Positions 10,131 to 19,387 of a stretch of 64,000 bases of DNA are shown here, in pieces. The stretch is from Labrenzia sp. DG1229. GTDB lineage: Bacteria > Pseudomonadota > Alphaproteobacteria > Rhizobiales > Stappiaceae. The notes beneath the pieces were generated by a model, which did not search any database, was not told the origin of the DNA, and was given only the letters and a program-made list of their open reading frames with translations. Position 1 is the stretch's first letter. Each line of letters starts with the position of its first letter. Both the position numbers and the translations under genes were made by a program. The stretch spans positions 400,939 to 464,938 of the forward strand of contig NZ_KI928919.1 of the NCBI RefSeq assembly GCF_000521215.1, read 5' to 3'.

Positions 10131-10838
10131 ATGAAGCATCACGCCGCCTTTGGCCTTGCGATGGAAGATATCGACGCGGTCGTCGTGGAAGACAGCAAGC
10201 CAATGCAGACGATCATCCGATCGATTCTTCTCAGCTTCAAGGTGGCGCGGGTGCGGGTGTTTGATTCGGTCGAAGAGGCCCTTGAAGCGAGTCTTGCTGA
10301 ACCACCGAACGTGATTCTGACCGATTGGCGGATGGAACCGACTTCCGGATACCAGTTTTTGCGACTCGTCCGGCACCGTCACATGGAACCTCTTTGCTAT
10401 GTGCCGATTCTCTTCATCACCGCACACGGTACACGACCCCTGGTCGACAAGGCCCTGCGTGCAGGAGCACACCATGTGCTCGTCAAGCCGCTCTCACCGT
10501 CAACCTTGTACAAGCGACTCAGATGGCTGTTGACTGACGACCGGCCGATGATCCTTGAGCATTCCGGCTTTTACAACATCAATGGCATCCAGCAGTCCAT
10601 GGATGAGCAGGCGGAAAAAATGCAAACGCTGGCCGGTGCACGCATTCAGCACAAGAAAGCGATACAAAAACGGGCTGAGGTTGAGGAGGTTGTCGAAGAA
10701 GAATTCGACAGGCAAGAGAAAAAGGAACCCGTGTTTGCGGGGGTGAAGAAAGGTGGCGTGAAGAAGCAGCAGTCCGCCGCGGCCAAGCACATCCGCAATG
10801 CGGAATATGTAAAATCCAAAGACCTGAAGCTGCACTAA
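10131..10838 (+). CDS. Single-domain response regulator with charged C-terminal tail
   Basis: The 235-residue product is a CheY-like receiver followed by about 100 residues of charged, probably helical, low-complexity sequence rich in Lys and Glu, with no output domain I recognise. Receiver landmarks are VVVEDSKPMQTIIRS (acidic pocket), VILTDWRM with the phosphoacceptor Asp, FITAHG and the conserved Lys in LVKPLSP. I chose the ATG at 10131 because GAGGGAAAGGA lies just upstream; an in-frame ATG at 10062 has no ribosome site. No histidine kinase is nearby. Confidence 0.88.
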   Translation: MKHHAAFGLAMEDIDAVVVEDSKPMQTIIRSILLSFKVARVRVFDSVEEALEASLAEPPNVILTDWRMEPTSGYQFLRLVRHRHMEPLCYVPILFITAHGTRPLVDKALRAGAHHVLVKPLSPSTLYKRLRWLLTDDRPMILEHSGFYNINGIQQSMDEQAEKMQTLAGARIQHKKAIQKRAEVEEVVEEEFDRQEKKEPVFAGVKKGGVKKQQSAAAKHIRNAEYVKSKDLKLH

Positions 10839-11047
10839 CCAGTTGGGCGTATCCTTGATATCCCGGAAAATCCGAACAGACGGACTCGTTTCCAAATCGA
10901 CGTGCAGATTCAGTCGATTTCTCCGACCCTGCGGCAGCGCGGCACTGGACAGACGCCACACTTGACGCCATAGTCCGCCAAAATCCGGCCGCTGGCATTG
11001 CCTGTCCGGGCTCAAGTCTTATGCTATCAAGGGACCTTTCAAGAGCC

Positions 11048-11434
11048 ATGAAAAATCTGCTGCTTGAAGTCTTTACCTGGTGGAACAGCCAGACCATGGG
11101 AACCCGCTTCTTTACCTGGCGCAAAGGTGAATTCGTCGGTGAGGATGCAGTCGGCAACAAGTATTACAAGGAACGTGGCGGCAAGAAGCGATGGGTGATC
11201 TACAACGGTCTCGCAGAAGCCTCGGCAATTCCTCCGGGTTGGCACGGCTGGATGCACCACAGGGTCGATACCCCTCCTTCAGACGAGACCTACCATCCGA
11301 AACATTGGCAGAAGCCGCATGAGGTCAACCATACCGGAACACCGGCGGCCTACCGCCCGCACGGTTCGATTCTGACACCGGAAAAACGTCCCGAAGTGAC
11401 CGGTGACTATGATGCCTGGACACCGGGCAGCTAA
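11048..11434 (+). CDS. NDUFA12-family complex I accessory protein
   Basis: The 128-residue protein belongs to the NDUFA12/B17.2 family, a supernumerary subunit of respiratory complex I found in alphaproteobacteria and mitochondria. Family features visible are the N-terminal TWWNSQTMGTRFFTWRKGE, GEDAVGNKYYKE, RWVIYNG, IPPGWHGWMHH and the C-terminal proline-rich YRPHGSIL. I start it at MKNLLLEVFTWW (11048), the family-like N-terminus; an upstream in-frame ATG at 11021 would add nine residues. A strong terminator follows. Confidence 0.9.
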   Translation: MKNLLLEVFTWWNSQTMGTRFFTWRKGEFVGEDAVGNKYYKERGGKKRWVIYNGLAEASAIPPGWHGWMHHRVDTPPSDETYHPKHWQKPHEVNHTGTPAAYRPHGSILTPEKRPEVTGDYDAWTPGS

Positions 11435-11457
11435 GAGACTGATATTGCGAGTTTAAG

Positions 11458-11484
11458 CAAGCCCCGCTTTCGCGGGGCTTTTTT
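11458..11484 (+). terminator. Intrinsic terminator after the NDUFA12-family gene
   Basis: The hairpin AAGCCCCGC-ttt-GCGGGGCTT is followed by a run of six T residues, 24 bases after the stop codon. Confidence 0.9.
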
Positions 11485-11520
11485 GTGGGATCGCGTGTAA
11501 CACCAAAGGCCAGTCGAATT

Positions 11521-12582
11521 TCAAGCCGACTTGCTTCTGGCTTTGGCTTTTGCCGGTGTTTCGTGGGCACCGAACAGGGTGCTTGCCGACGAGATGATCC
11601 GGTTCAGGATCAGGATGACCAGCGATGTGCTGTAACCCAGCACGAAGGGCATGATCAGCAGCATGGACTGATTGGTGAACGCAATTTCCGATTTTGTCGG
11701 AACGGTTGTCTTGTTGAGAGCTGCGGCGCTGAGGCTTTTTACAAACGCAAGAAACTCGTGAAAACCAAATGGAAGGGTGAAAAAAAGCGCAAAAAGCGCG
11801 CCAAGCACAATCCTTTGCACAATGAGACGGGAGTCGGAGATATCGAAAGTGATGTCACTGGTCACCGCGATTGCGTTGAATCCTATGAATGCCGCGGATC
11901 CAATTGCCCCCAGAGACATCAGCCAGAGCAGAAAAAACAGGACCATGAGAGCGCCGTCCAGGCCCTTGCTGAGGAGCGTGACTTCCGCCATGAAAACCGA
12001 CAGGATCATTGATCCGATCGAAACAACCACCAGCCAGACAGCAAGCCTGGGCAGAAAGTTCGGCATCTGGGAAGCCAGGTAACTCTTCCTGTCCGCGTCG
12101 CTCAAGTGTGCAAAAAGAACCTGTGTTTTCTCTTCGAGTGCTTCCCATTCGCCTTGATCGGGCGCACGGCCCTTTTGACCAGGACCTGCAGCCTTGAGAC
12201 GGTTCAGCCGGCCGAGCTTGAAATTTTCCGGAAGGGATGTTGCTTCCCGGATCAGAAATGAGTGCAAGCTGGTGAGGGTATTCAGATCCTCATTGAATTT
12301 TTCGTCCTTGATCATGTTTTGAGGATCACTGGGCGGATCGGCGTCACTGAACATGAGCGTCGCCATGTCCTTGATCTTTCCGGTCGCTTGCTTGAATTCC
12401 GACCGAAAACCTGCAGATTCGTTTGTTGCCGACGCGTCGGTCAATTCACCGGTATCTGGTCCGGGAATGTTTTTTTCGGTCGAAGGTTGATGCTCCTGCC
12501 TGGATTGACCGCTCAGGCGGGTGTCCAGTTTGGTTTCTTCCGCCGCCTTGCTGTCGGCAGCGCCCTTGATGTCCCCAGCCAT
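11521..12582 (-). CDS. Uncharacterised four-helix membrane protein
   Basis: I do not recognise the family of this 353-residue protein. The first 170 residues are polar and probably cytoplasmic, including a low-complexity start and a helical region with LTSLHSFLIREATSLPENF. Four hydrophobic segments follow, roughly at residues 178-203, 210-242, 255-282 and 308-332. The C-terminus is Lys/Ala-rich. It ends close to the NDUFA12 terminator in a convergent arrangement and has no obvious operon partner. Confidence 0.75.
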   Translation of the reverse strand: MAGDIKGAADSKAAEETKLDTRLSGQSRQEHQPSTEKNIPGPDTGELTDASATNESAGFRSEFKQATGKIKDMATLMFSDADPPSDPQNMIKDEKFNEDLNTLTSLHSFLIREATSLPENFKLGRLNRLKAAGPGQKGRAPDQGEWEALEEKTQVLFAHLSDADRKSYLASQMPNFLPRLAVWLVVVSIGSMILSVFMAEVTLLSKGLDGALMVLFFLLWLMSLGAIGSAAFIGFNAIAVTSDITFDISDSRLIVQRIVLGALFALFFTLPFGFHEFLAFVKSLSAAALNKTTVPTKSEIAFTNQSMLLIMPFVLGYSTSLVILILNRIISSASTLFGAHETPAKAKARSKSA

Positions 12583-12745
12583 GTTGCTTCCTTAAACAAG
12601 GATTACGTCGGGGAATTCTACCAATAATCGATATTTTAGCAAATACAACCAAACTAACTCGCAGGAGTTGTGTTGCGGCCAATCTCATATGTCAGCAATT
12701 GCTGTTGTCTGTGGAAGGTGCGAATTCAGCTTGAACGACAACCAG

Positions 12746-13426
12746 TTATTCCGACTGCCAGGAGTCCAGAACTGTCAATACCTCCTGGCCAGTTGCCTGG
12801 GGTGATAATGCGTAATAGTCGGTTTCGAGCTTGAGAGCCTCAGCCAGCCGAATGTTGTAGTCAGCCTGCGAGACCTCCTGTGTGCCGAACCTGGTCAGGT
12901 GATCGGTCACAAACTGGGTGTCCAGCAGGGAGTAGCCGCCGACGATCAGCCGGGCGACGAGATGTGCAAGACACACCTTTGACGCATCGGTCCGGAAGGT
13001 AAACATGCTTTCGCCGAAGAAGGCACCGTTCAGGCTGACGCCGTAGAGTCCACCCACAAGTTCGCCGTGCTGCCAGGCTTCGACCGTGTGGCAATACCCC
13101 ATCTCGAACAGCTCTCCGTAGAGCCGGCGGATTTCCCGATTTATCCAGGTTTTCTGACGACCCGGCATCGGCTCCGCACATCCGTCAATAATGCCCTGGA
13201 AATCGGTGCTGACCCGAATTTCGAAGACATCATTTCGTATCGTGCGTCTCAATCGCCGTGGCATATGAAAATCGGCAAACGGCAGAATTCCGCGGTGCTC
13301 CGGTTCCAGCCAGAACAAGCCCGGATCGTCTGCGGACTCAGCCATAGGGAACAGACCGCAGGCATAGGCTTTGAGAAGCACCTGCGGTGTTATCTCCATT
13401 ACAATATCGTCTTTGTAACCAGCCAT
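12746..13426 (-). CDS. aat: Leucyl/phenylalanyl-tRNA--protein transferase
   Basis: The 226-residue product transfers Leu or Phe from tRNA to N-terminal Arg or Lys of proteins, marking them for ClpAP in the N-degron pathway. Family landmarks are [59 protein letters not shown] split by short gaps, [18 protein letters not shown], and [15 protein letters not shown]. An alternative start at 13399 (MEITPQVLL) is closer to the usual N-terminus. It lies downstream of accB-accC on the same strand, a common alphaproteobacterial order. Confidence 0.95.
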   Translation of the reverse strand: MAGYKDDIVMEITPQVLLKAYACGLFPMAESADDPGLFWLEPEHRGILPFADFHMPRRLRRTIRNDVFEIRVSTDFQGIIDGCAEPMPGRQKTWINREIRRLYGELFEMGYCHTVEAWQHGELVGGLYGVSLNGAFFGESMFTFRTDASKVCLAHLVARLIVGGYSLLDTQFVTDHLTRFGTQEVSQADYNIRLAEALKLETDYYALSPQATGQEVLTVLDSWQSE

Positions 13427-13476
13427 GAGGCCTCGCTTTCCGGGTGGAAGGGACAGTTCCCTTCGCCAGAACCCGG

Positions 13477-14824
13477 TCAGTTCGACTTGTCAGCCAGGTA
13501 TTTTTCCAGCCAGTGGATGTCGTACTGACCGTTCGCTATATCCTGATTGTCCACCAAATCGCGGAAAAGCGGAATAGTCGACTTGATTTCGTCAACCACA
13601 AATTCGTCAAGACATCGGCGCAAGCGCATCATGCATTCCACACGATTGCGGCCATGAACGATCAGCTTGCCGATCAGACTGTCATAATAGGGCGGTATCT
13701 TGTAGCCCTGATAGACGCCTGAATCGACCCGCACACCAAGGCCTCCTGGCGGATGATAGTAGGTAATCGTTCCGGGCGACGGAGCGAAAGTCACAGGGTC
13801 TTCCGCGTTGATGCGGCATTCGATAGCATGGCCATCGAATTTTATGTCTTCCTGGGTCATGTCCAGATCACCGCCTGCGGCGATGCGGATCTGCTCGTTG
13901 ACGAGATCGATGCCAGTGATCATTTCGGTGACCGGGTGCTCGACCTGAAGACGGGTGTTCATTTCAATGAAGTAGAATTCACCATTCTCGTAAAGAAACT
14001 CGACCGTCCCGACGCCCCGATATTTCAGTTCGCGCATCGCATCGGCGACAATCTGGCCTATCTTGTGACGCTGTTCGGCGTTGAGACTGGGCGAGGGGGC
14101 TTCTTCAAGGACTTTCTGGTGGCGGCGCTGCAAGGAGCAATCACGTTCGCCGAGATGGACGGCATTTCCCTTGCCGTCACCCAGAACCTGGATCTCGATG
14201 TGGCGGGGTTTGCCGAGGTATTTTTCCATGTAAAGGGCATCGTCGCCGAACGATGCCTTGGCTTCAGCGCGGGCGGTGGACAGCGCCGTATCCAGTTCAG
14301 CCTCGCTCTTGGCGACCTTCATGCCGCGTCCGCCACCACCTGCCGCTGCCTTCACAAGCAACGGATAGCCGATTTGCCTGGCAATCGCATGAGCATCGTC
14401 GTCGGCAGTGACTTCGCCGTCAGACCCAGGAACAACGGGGATGCCGAGATCCCTGGCAGTCTGCTTGGCCTGGATCTTGTCGCCCATGACACGAATATGT
14501 TCAGCGGTGGGGCCGAATGAACTCGATATTGTGCGCTTCCAGTATTTCAGCAAAACGGGCATTTTCGGACAAAAAGCCATAGCCCGGATGGACGGCGTCG
14601 GCACCGGTTATCTCGCACGCGGCGAGCAGTTGCGGAATATTGAGATAACTGTCGCGGGCGGCGGGTGGTCCGATACAAACGCTTTCATCTGCCAAGCGCA
14701 CATGCATGGCATCGGCATCCGCCGTCGAATGTACGGCAACCGTTGGAATGCCGAGCTCTTTACAGGCGCGCAGAATGCGCAGAGCGATTTCACCCCGATT
14801 GGCGATGAGAATTTTGGAGAACAT
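13477..14824 (-). CDS. accC: Acetyl-CoA carboxylase biotin carboxylase subunit, interrupted by a one-base insertion
   Basis: AccC carboxylates biotin on AccB using ATP and bicarbonate, the first step of fatty-acid synthesis. The frame opens at 14824 ([20 protein letters not shown], ribosome site AAGGAG) and runs into NIEFI near 14517, then continues one base out of frame as [17 protein letters not shown] to the stop at 13477. The ATP-grasp glycine loop ([11 protein letters not shown]) and the catalytic [16 protein letters not shown] are in the second part. Without one base at 14515-14517 (minus strand ATTCGGCC) the protein would be about 448 residues, normal for the family. An essential gene should not be broken, so assembly error is likely. 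Confidence 0.93.
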
Positions 14825-14839
14825 GGCCCTGGCGGCTCC

Positions 14840-15322
14840 TTATTCGACGACAATGAGCGGTTCGCCGAATTCCACCGGCTGGGCATCGTCGACAAGGATC
14901 TGTTTGACAGTACCGGTTTTGGTGGAAGGAATGTTGTTCATGGTTTTCATGGCTTCGATGATCAAAATCGTCTGACCCTCGGTGACCTGGTCACCAACCT
15001 GAATGAAAGCTGCAGTGCCAGGTTCAGGCGAAAGATAAGCAGTGCCAACCATAGGCGAAGTGACGGTCAATCCCGACTGTGTCGGCTTTTCCGCGACGGG
15101 TTCCACCGGCGTTGCAACAGGTGCGGAAGCGACAGGGGTCGCCGAAGCGATGGCTGCCGACGCGGGAACGTTGACCGGTGCATTTATCGATACCTGACGG
15201 GCAACACGGATGCGTGTATCGCCCTGTTCCAGTTCGATCTCGGAAAGGTTCGTTTCGTCAAGCAGAACTGCGAGATCCCGGATCAGGGCCGTGTCGAACT
15301 TCTTGTTATCATTACGCATCAT
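14840..15322 (-). CDS. accB: Acetyl-CoA carboxylase biotin carboxyl carrier protein
   Basis: The 160-residue carrier is biotinylated on the Lys of EAMKTMNN and delivers carboxybiotin to the carboxyltransferase. The N-terminal helical domain (FDTALIRDLAVLLDETNLSE), an Ala/Pro/Val-rich linker and the C-terminal biotinyl domain with SPMVGTAYLSPEPG are all present. I start it at MMRND (15322); the open frame extends further upstream but without family-like sequence. accC begins 15 bases downstream. The gene aroQ, often just upstream in related bacteria, is absent here. Confidence 0.95.
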   Translation of the reverse strand: MMRNDNKKFDTALIRDLAVLLDETNLSEIELEQGDTRIRVARQVSINAPVNVPASAAIASATPVASAPVATPVEPVAEKPTQSGLTVTSPMVGTAYLSPEPGTAAFIQVGDQVTEGQTILIIEAMKTMNNIPSTKTGTVKQILVDDAQPVEFGEPLIVVE

Positions 15323-15499
15323 ATCGTTTGGCTCTCGTACTCGCTCCACAAAAAGCGGGGAAATCTGATTGACTGATACCGGATGTCCCTCTTCGGTGAC
15401 GTCCTTCCGGCAGCTTCCGAGCTTCACAAGGCATTCTCCAAGCAAAATCCGGCTCAATCCGCACTTTTTGTTCCGCCAAAATGTGGCGGTAACAGATCT

Positions 15500-15529
15500 T
15501 TGGCCCGCATTCGGCCGAATGCGGGCCAA
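15500..15529. repeat. Perfect 30-bp palindrome upstream of accB
   Basis: The half-site TTGGCCCGCATTCGG is followed directly by its exact reverse complement with no spacer. It lies between the DsbA-like gene and accB, about 180 bases before accB on the transcribed strand. It may form a hairpin that ends or attenuates transcription, although no T-run follows, or be a binding site for a dimeric protein. Confidence 0.85.
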
Positions 15530-15623
15530 GCTTCTTATAGGGATTCAATTGTGTCAGGAAAACCCCTGATTTCCCATTGATAACGCCGGGATGCGGTTTC
15601 CAACAGCCTTGCGTGGTCCTTGT

Positions 15624-16412
15624 TCAGCAGGTTGCCTCGCCGCAGTTCTTCAGGGCGCTCAGTTTGGCGGTCAACTGGTCGTATCCCACCGCGCCCATCA
15701 CGACTTCATTTCCGACGACGTAGGATGGTGTTCCTGTCAGTCCGAGACGGTTTGCCAACGTATAGACTTCCTCTATAGTCTGGCCCGCCTCATCGGTTGC
15801 CATGGCAGCCTGGAGATCGGTCTCGGAAATTCCCGCTCCGGTTGCAGCCGCCATCGCGCTCGACAGGTTGGCCTGGCCACGGCTCAAAAGCAGCGCTTCG
15901 TGAAAATCGCCGTATTTTTCCGGCGCGACCGAGTTTACAGCAACAGCCACCTGAGCGGCTTCGACCGAGCCCTGACCGAGCACCGGAAATTCCTTCAGGA
16001 CAACTTTGAGATCGGGATTTTCGTCTATCAGCCTGACCATGTCACCATAGGCGCGCTTGCAGTAGCCGCAGTTGTAATCGAAAAATTCAACGATAGTGAC
16101 CGAACCTTCCGGATTCCCGAGGACGACCTGACGGGTGGAATTGAAAAGGACGTCGGCGCTATCACTGAGCACCTGCAGACGGGCGGCTTCTTCAGCTTCC
16201 TGTTCGCGGCGCTGAAGCTCGTTGAGAGCCTCGGCTATGATCTCCGGGTTTTCGAGCAGGTACTCACGCACGATCTTTTCAACGTCGCCGCGGTTGAGGT
16301 CCTGTGCCGCCACGGTTCCCGCCATCAAAGACAGGATCAGTGCCGCTGCAGAAAGTATGCGCAGAACCACTGGGGGACACAGTCGCTGCGAAAGTGTGAA
16401 AAGTTGGGCCAT
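15624..16412 (-). CDS. DsbA-family periplasmic thiol-disulfide oxidoreductase
   Basis: The 262-residue secreted protein begins with a signal peptide (hydrophobic stretch near residues 18-36, cleavage likely after TVAAQ), then a helical segment (GDVEKIVREYLLENPEIIAE) and a thioredoxin-fold domain with active-site CGYC in FDYNCGYCKRAYGD. The cis-Pro loop is in GTPSYVVGNEV. It probably forms or isomerises disulfides in the periplasm, like DsbA/BdbD or ScsC-type proteins. I chose the ATG at 16412 because AAAGGAG precedes it at proper spacing. Confidence 0.9.
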   Translation of the reverse strand: MAQLFTLSQRLCPPVVLRILSAAALILSLMAGTVAAQDLNRGDVEKIVREYLLENPEIIAEALNELQRREQEAEEAARLQVLSDSADVLFNSTRQVVLGNPEGSVTIVEFFDYNCGYCKRAYGDMVRLIDENPDLKVVLKEFPVLGQGSVEAAQVAVAVNSVAPEKYGDFHEALLLSRGQANLSSAMAAATGAGISETDLQAAMATDEAGQTIEEVYTLANRLGLTGTPSYVVGNEVVMGAVGYDQLTAKLSALKNCGEATC

Positions 16413-16471
16413 TGAAAACTCCTTTGGTGGTCGGAATGTCCAGTTTCCGCCACCATGCGTGATTTTCGGTA

Positions 16472-17941
16472 TCACCGGCGATTCGGCAGATCAGGTGGTT
16501 TGTACGCTACAATGTCGTCTGCTTGAACCCATGCTGGCGATCCACGCTTCAAACTTTTTTGAGCACGCGCCGCATAGCGTTTCGCTGCGTCGAAGTCGCC
16601 GCGCACCATCAGACCTTTGGCCGTTGCCAGATCCGCTTCGGCACGCTCGCCTTGCCGGCCATGTGCTATGGCAAGCTGTCCATAGGCAACGCCGGAATTC
16701 GAATCCCGTTGAATGGCTTTTTTCAGCACGCGCTCTGCTTCCGGCAGATAGGCCGGATTGTTTGCGCCAACCAGAGCATAGCCGAGCCAAACGAGAAACT
16801 GCGGTTCGTTAGGTTTGAATGACAAGGCCTTGCGGAACGGCGCAATCGCTCGTTTCGGGTCTCCGCCTTCCAGCAGCGCCTGACCCTTCAGTTCGTAATA
16901 ATACGGGTTGTTGGGTTGCGTCCGGATCAGGGCATCAATTTCCTTCACGGCACCTTTGCCGCGGCTTTTCATTGCCGCTATTGCCCTGGCGTATTGTGCA
17001 GCAGGGCTCTTGTTACTTCGCGGAAAGGCGCGCAATGTCGCCGAAGGATGGCTGGAAAAGGCAAAAAGCTTTGCGCGCACCTGATCGTGCCGGTATTGAA
17101 GTACATAATCTTCCTGTTGATTGAAGTACTTGGATTTTTGCGCCTGGTTCAAAAGACCGTTGTACCGTTCCTGGGCCATTGGGTGGCTTTGTGCATAGGG
17201 GTCCGCGTATTGACGGGAAAACAACTGTTGTTCGGACATGCGCTGGAATGTCTTCAGCATTCCCCGCGGACTCTGCCCGGTTGCATTGAGATATTTGAGA
17301 GCTGCACGGTCAGCCGCGGCTTCTTCGCCACGCTGGTAGGAAAGCAATGATCTTTTGCCGACTGATGTTGCTCCCAATGCAGCAGCAGCGCCACCGGAAG
17401 CGGCCTGGCCCGAACCCGAAGCAGCTCCCGCCGCGGCTGCACCTGCTCCCAATAGCATGCCGATTACCGCTATGATCTGGGCATTTGCAGCAGCGGCACG
17501 CAAGCGAACCAGATGCCGCCCGGCTATGTGACCCGTTTCGTGGGCAATGACACCGATCACTTCACTCGGCGCCTCGGCTTCCATAAGGACACCGATATTT
17601 ATGAACATGCGACGGGAATCGGGAACGAAGGCGTTGAAGCTTTTGTTGTTGACCAGAATGATTTCCGGTTCCGAATGTGCAATGCCCGCGGCCTTGAAGA
17701 TCGGCTTCGCATAGTCTTTCAACAGAGCTTCCGTCTCTGCATCGCGAACAACGGGAATCTTGCCCCGCTGAGCATTTGCGGGAACTACGGCCATCGGCAA
17801 CACAATTGCCAGGGAACACACAATAGCCACTGCCTTGCGCAGGAGACGCAAAAGCGACTGCTTTGGAAACAAGGCAGAAGCGGGCGAGGAAAGCAGCAAG
17901 TCGTAACTCCTGTCCGGTACCGGGAAGATTAAACAATTCAA
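16472..17941 (-). CDS. M48-family periplasmic metalloprotease with TPR domain (BepA-like)
   Basis: The 489-residue protein has an N-terminal signal or anchor (hydrophobic around residues 37-55, ending VPANAQ), an M48 zinc-metallopeptidase domain with HETGH (HExxH) and the downstream ligand Glu in RGEEAAADRAALK, and C-terminal tetratricopeptide repeats (PNNPYYYELKGQALLEGG, PNEPQFLVWLGYALVG). This layout is that of BepA/YfgC, which acts on outer-membrane protein assembly in the periplasm. The HETGH has Thr where most members have Leu or Phe. It lies 59 bases upstream of the DsbA-like gene, same strand, so envelope-quality control genes are grouped. Confidence 0.9.
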   Translation of the reverse strand: MNCLIFPVPDRSYDLLLSSPASALFPKQSLLRLLRKAVAIVCSLAIVLPMAVVPANAQRGKIPVVRDAETEALLKDYAKPIFKAAGIAHSEPEIILVNNKSFNAFVPDSRRMFINIGVLMEAEAPSEVIGVIAHETGHIAGRHLVRLRAAAANAQIIAVIGMLLGAGAAAAGAASGSGQAASGGAAAALGATSVGKRSLLSYQRGEEAAADRAALKYLNATGQSPRGMLKTFQRMSEQQLFSRQYADPYAQSHPMAQERYNGLLNQAQKSKYFNQQEDYVLQYRHDQVRAKLFAFSSHPSATLRAFPRSNKSPAAQYARAIAAMKSRGKGAVKEIDALIRTQPNNPYYYELKGQALLEGGDPKRAIAPFRKALSFKPNEPQFLVWLGYALVGANNPAYLPEAERVLKKAIQRDSNSGVAYGQLAIAHGRQGERAEADLATAKGLMVRGDFDAAKRYAARAQKSLKRGSPAWVQADDIVAYKPPDLPNRR

Positions 17942-18121
17942 GGTGAGGCGAAAGTATGGACGTGTTCGGTTCGGGTCAAGAATTCCTGCATGACAATTCG
18001 GAAAGGTTTGGTCGTCTCATCCCCGCATGCCACGGCTTTGATCCCGGGATGCATTGCAAGCGTGCGGAAAATCCGCAATACGATCAGTAGGACAGGAAAA
18101 GGCCGGAAACACAGTATCTCC

Positions 18122-19288
18122 ATGACCAATGAAGCATTTCAACCATCTCGGCGCAGCGACGTCGCTCCCTTTATAGCCATGGATGTTCTCGCTGAAGCTG
18201 CAAAGCTGGAAGCCGAGGGACGATCGATCATCCACATGGAAGTTGGTCAACCATCCGCTCCTGCGCCCAGGCTGGCGCTTGTTGCGGCACAAAAGGCACT
18301 GGAGCATGGTCGTCTCGGTTACACGGCAGCTGCCGGCATTCAGCCGCTCCGCCATGCGCTCGCCGAGCACTACAAAAAAGAATATGGGGTTGAGGTGCCA
18401 CAGGGCCGTATCATGGTGACGACCGGTTCCTCTGCCGGGTTCAACCTTGCTTTTCTCGCCGCGTTTGACCCGGGTGACAGAATAGTGCTGACGGCACCCG
18501 GATATCCAGCCTACCGCAATATTCTGCAGTCGCTGGGTCTGGTTCCAGTTGAGGTCGAAGTGAGTGAGGAAACGCGGTGGTGCCTGACACCGGAACACAT
18601 TGAGCAAGCCCTAAAGGGCGGGCCCGTAAGAGGTATGCTGGTGGCAAGCCCGGCCAATCCAACCGGGACCATGATGAGTTCCGATGCGCTGACCGAATTG
18701 ATCAGGTTTGCCGAAGCGGAAAAGATCTGGTTCATTTCAGACGAGATTTATCACGGACTTGACTATTCGGGAGAACAGAAGTCTGCCCTTGAAATTTCGG
18801 ATAATGCGATAATCATAAACAGCTTCTCCAAATACTACTGCATGACAGGCTGGCGCATAGGCTGGATGGTTTTGCCAGATCAACTTGTGCGGCCGGCAGA
18901 GCGTCTTGCCCAGAACCTTTATATCTCCGCACCGGAGATGTCTCAGCTTGCGGCAACCGCAGCACTGCGCTCTGTTCAGGAACTCGAAGCAGTCAAGGCC
19001 GGGTACGTCGCCAATCGAGAGCTGCTGCTTGAAGGGCTGCCAGCCATCGGTTTCGATCAGTTACTCCCTGTTGATGGCGCCTTTTACATTTATGCGGATA
19101 TCAGCCGTTTCAGTGACGACAGTCTCCGGTTTGCAAGGAAAATGCTGCATGACGCAGGTGTCGCTGCAACTCCAGGCGTCGATTTCGACCCTGTGCAAGG
19201 CCATAAATTCCTGCGGTTCTCATTTGCCGGTGCGCATGAAAACATGCGGGAGGCTCTTGTCCGCATGTCGGACTTCGTGTCTCGATGA
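18122..19288 (+). CDS. Class I/II pyridoxal-phosphate aminotransferase
   Basis: The 388-residue enzyme is a fold-type I aminotransferase. Visible are MEVGQPSAPAP near the start, TTGSSAGFNLAF, the ANPTGTMM loop, the cofactor Asp in ISDEIYHGLDY, the Schiff-base Lys in NSFSKYYCMTGWRIGW and the substrate carboxylate Arg in KFLRFSFA. Substrate is uncertain: aspartate/aromatic or alanine-type activity would fit. I start at MTNEAFQPSRRSD (18122), where family similarity begins. A bidirectional terminator follows. Confidence 0.9.
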   Translation: MTNEAFQPSRRSDVAPFIAMDVLAEAAKLEAEGRSIIHMEVGQPSAPAPRLALVAAQKALEHGRLGYTAAAGIQPLRHALAEHYKKEYGVEVPQGRIMVTTGSSAGFNLAFLAAFDPGDRIVLTAPGYPAYRNILQSLGLVPVEVEVSEETRWCLTPEHIEQALKGGPVRGMLVASPANPTGTMMSSDALTELIRFAEAEKIWFISDEIYHGLDYSGEQKSALEISDNAIIINSFSKYYCMTGWRIGWMVLPDQLVRPAERLAQNLYISAPEMSQLAATAALRSVQELEAVKAGYVANRELLLEGLPAIGFDQLLPVDGAFYIYADISRFSDDSLRFARKMLHDAGVAATPGVDFDPVQGHKFLRFSFAGAHENMREALVRMSDFVSR

Positions 19289-19340
19289 ACAATTGAAATT
19301 CGGACCTTAACTTCACAAGGTTTCTTCTCGTCCGCTACAC

Positions 19341-19370
19341 AAAAAAAGGCGGCCATCGGCCGCCTTTTTT
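19341..19370. terminator. Bidirectional terminator between the aminotransferase and rne
   Basis: A hairpin AAAGGCGGCC-atc-GGCCGCCTTT has A-run and T-run flanks, so it can serve both the plus-strand aminotransferase and the minus-strand rne gene. Confidence 0.9.
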
Positions 19371-19387
19371 CCAGTTACTGGGCACGA

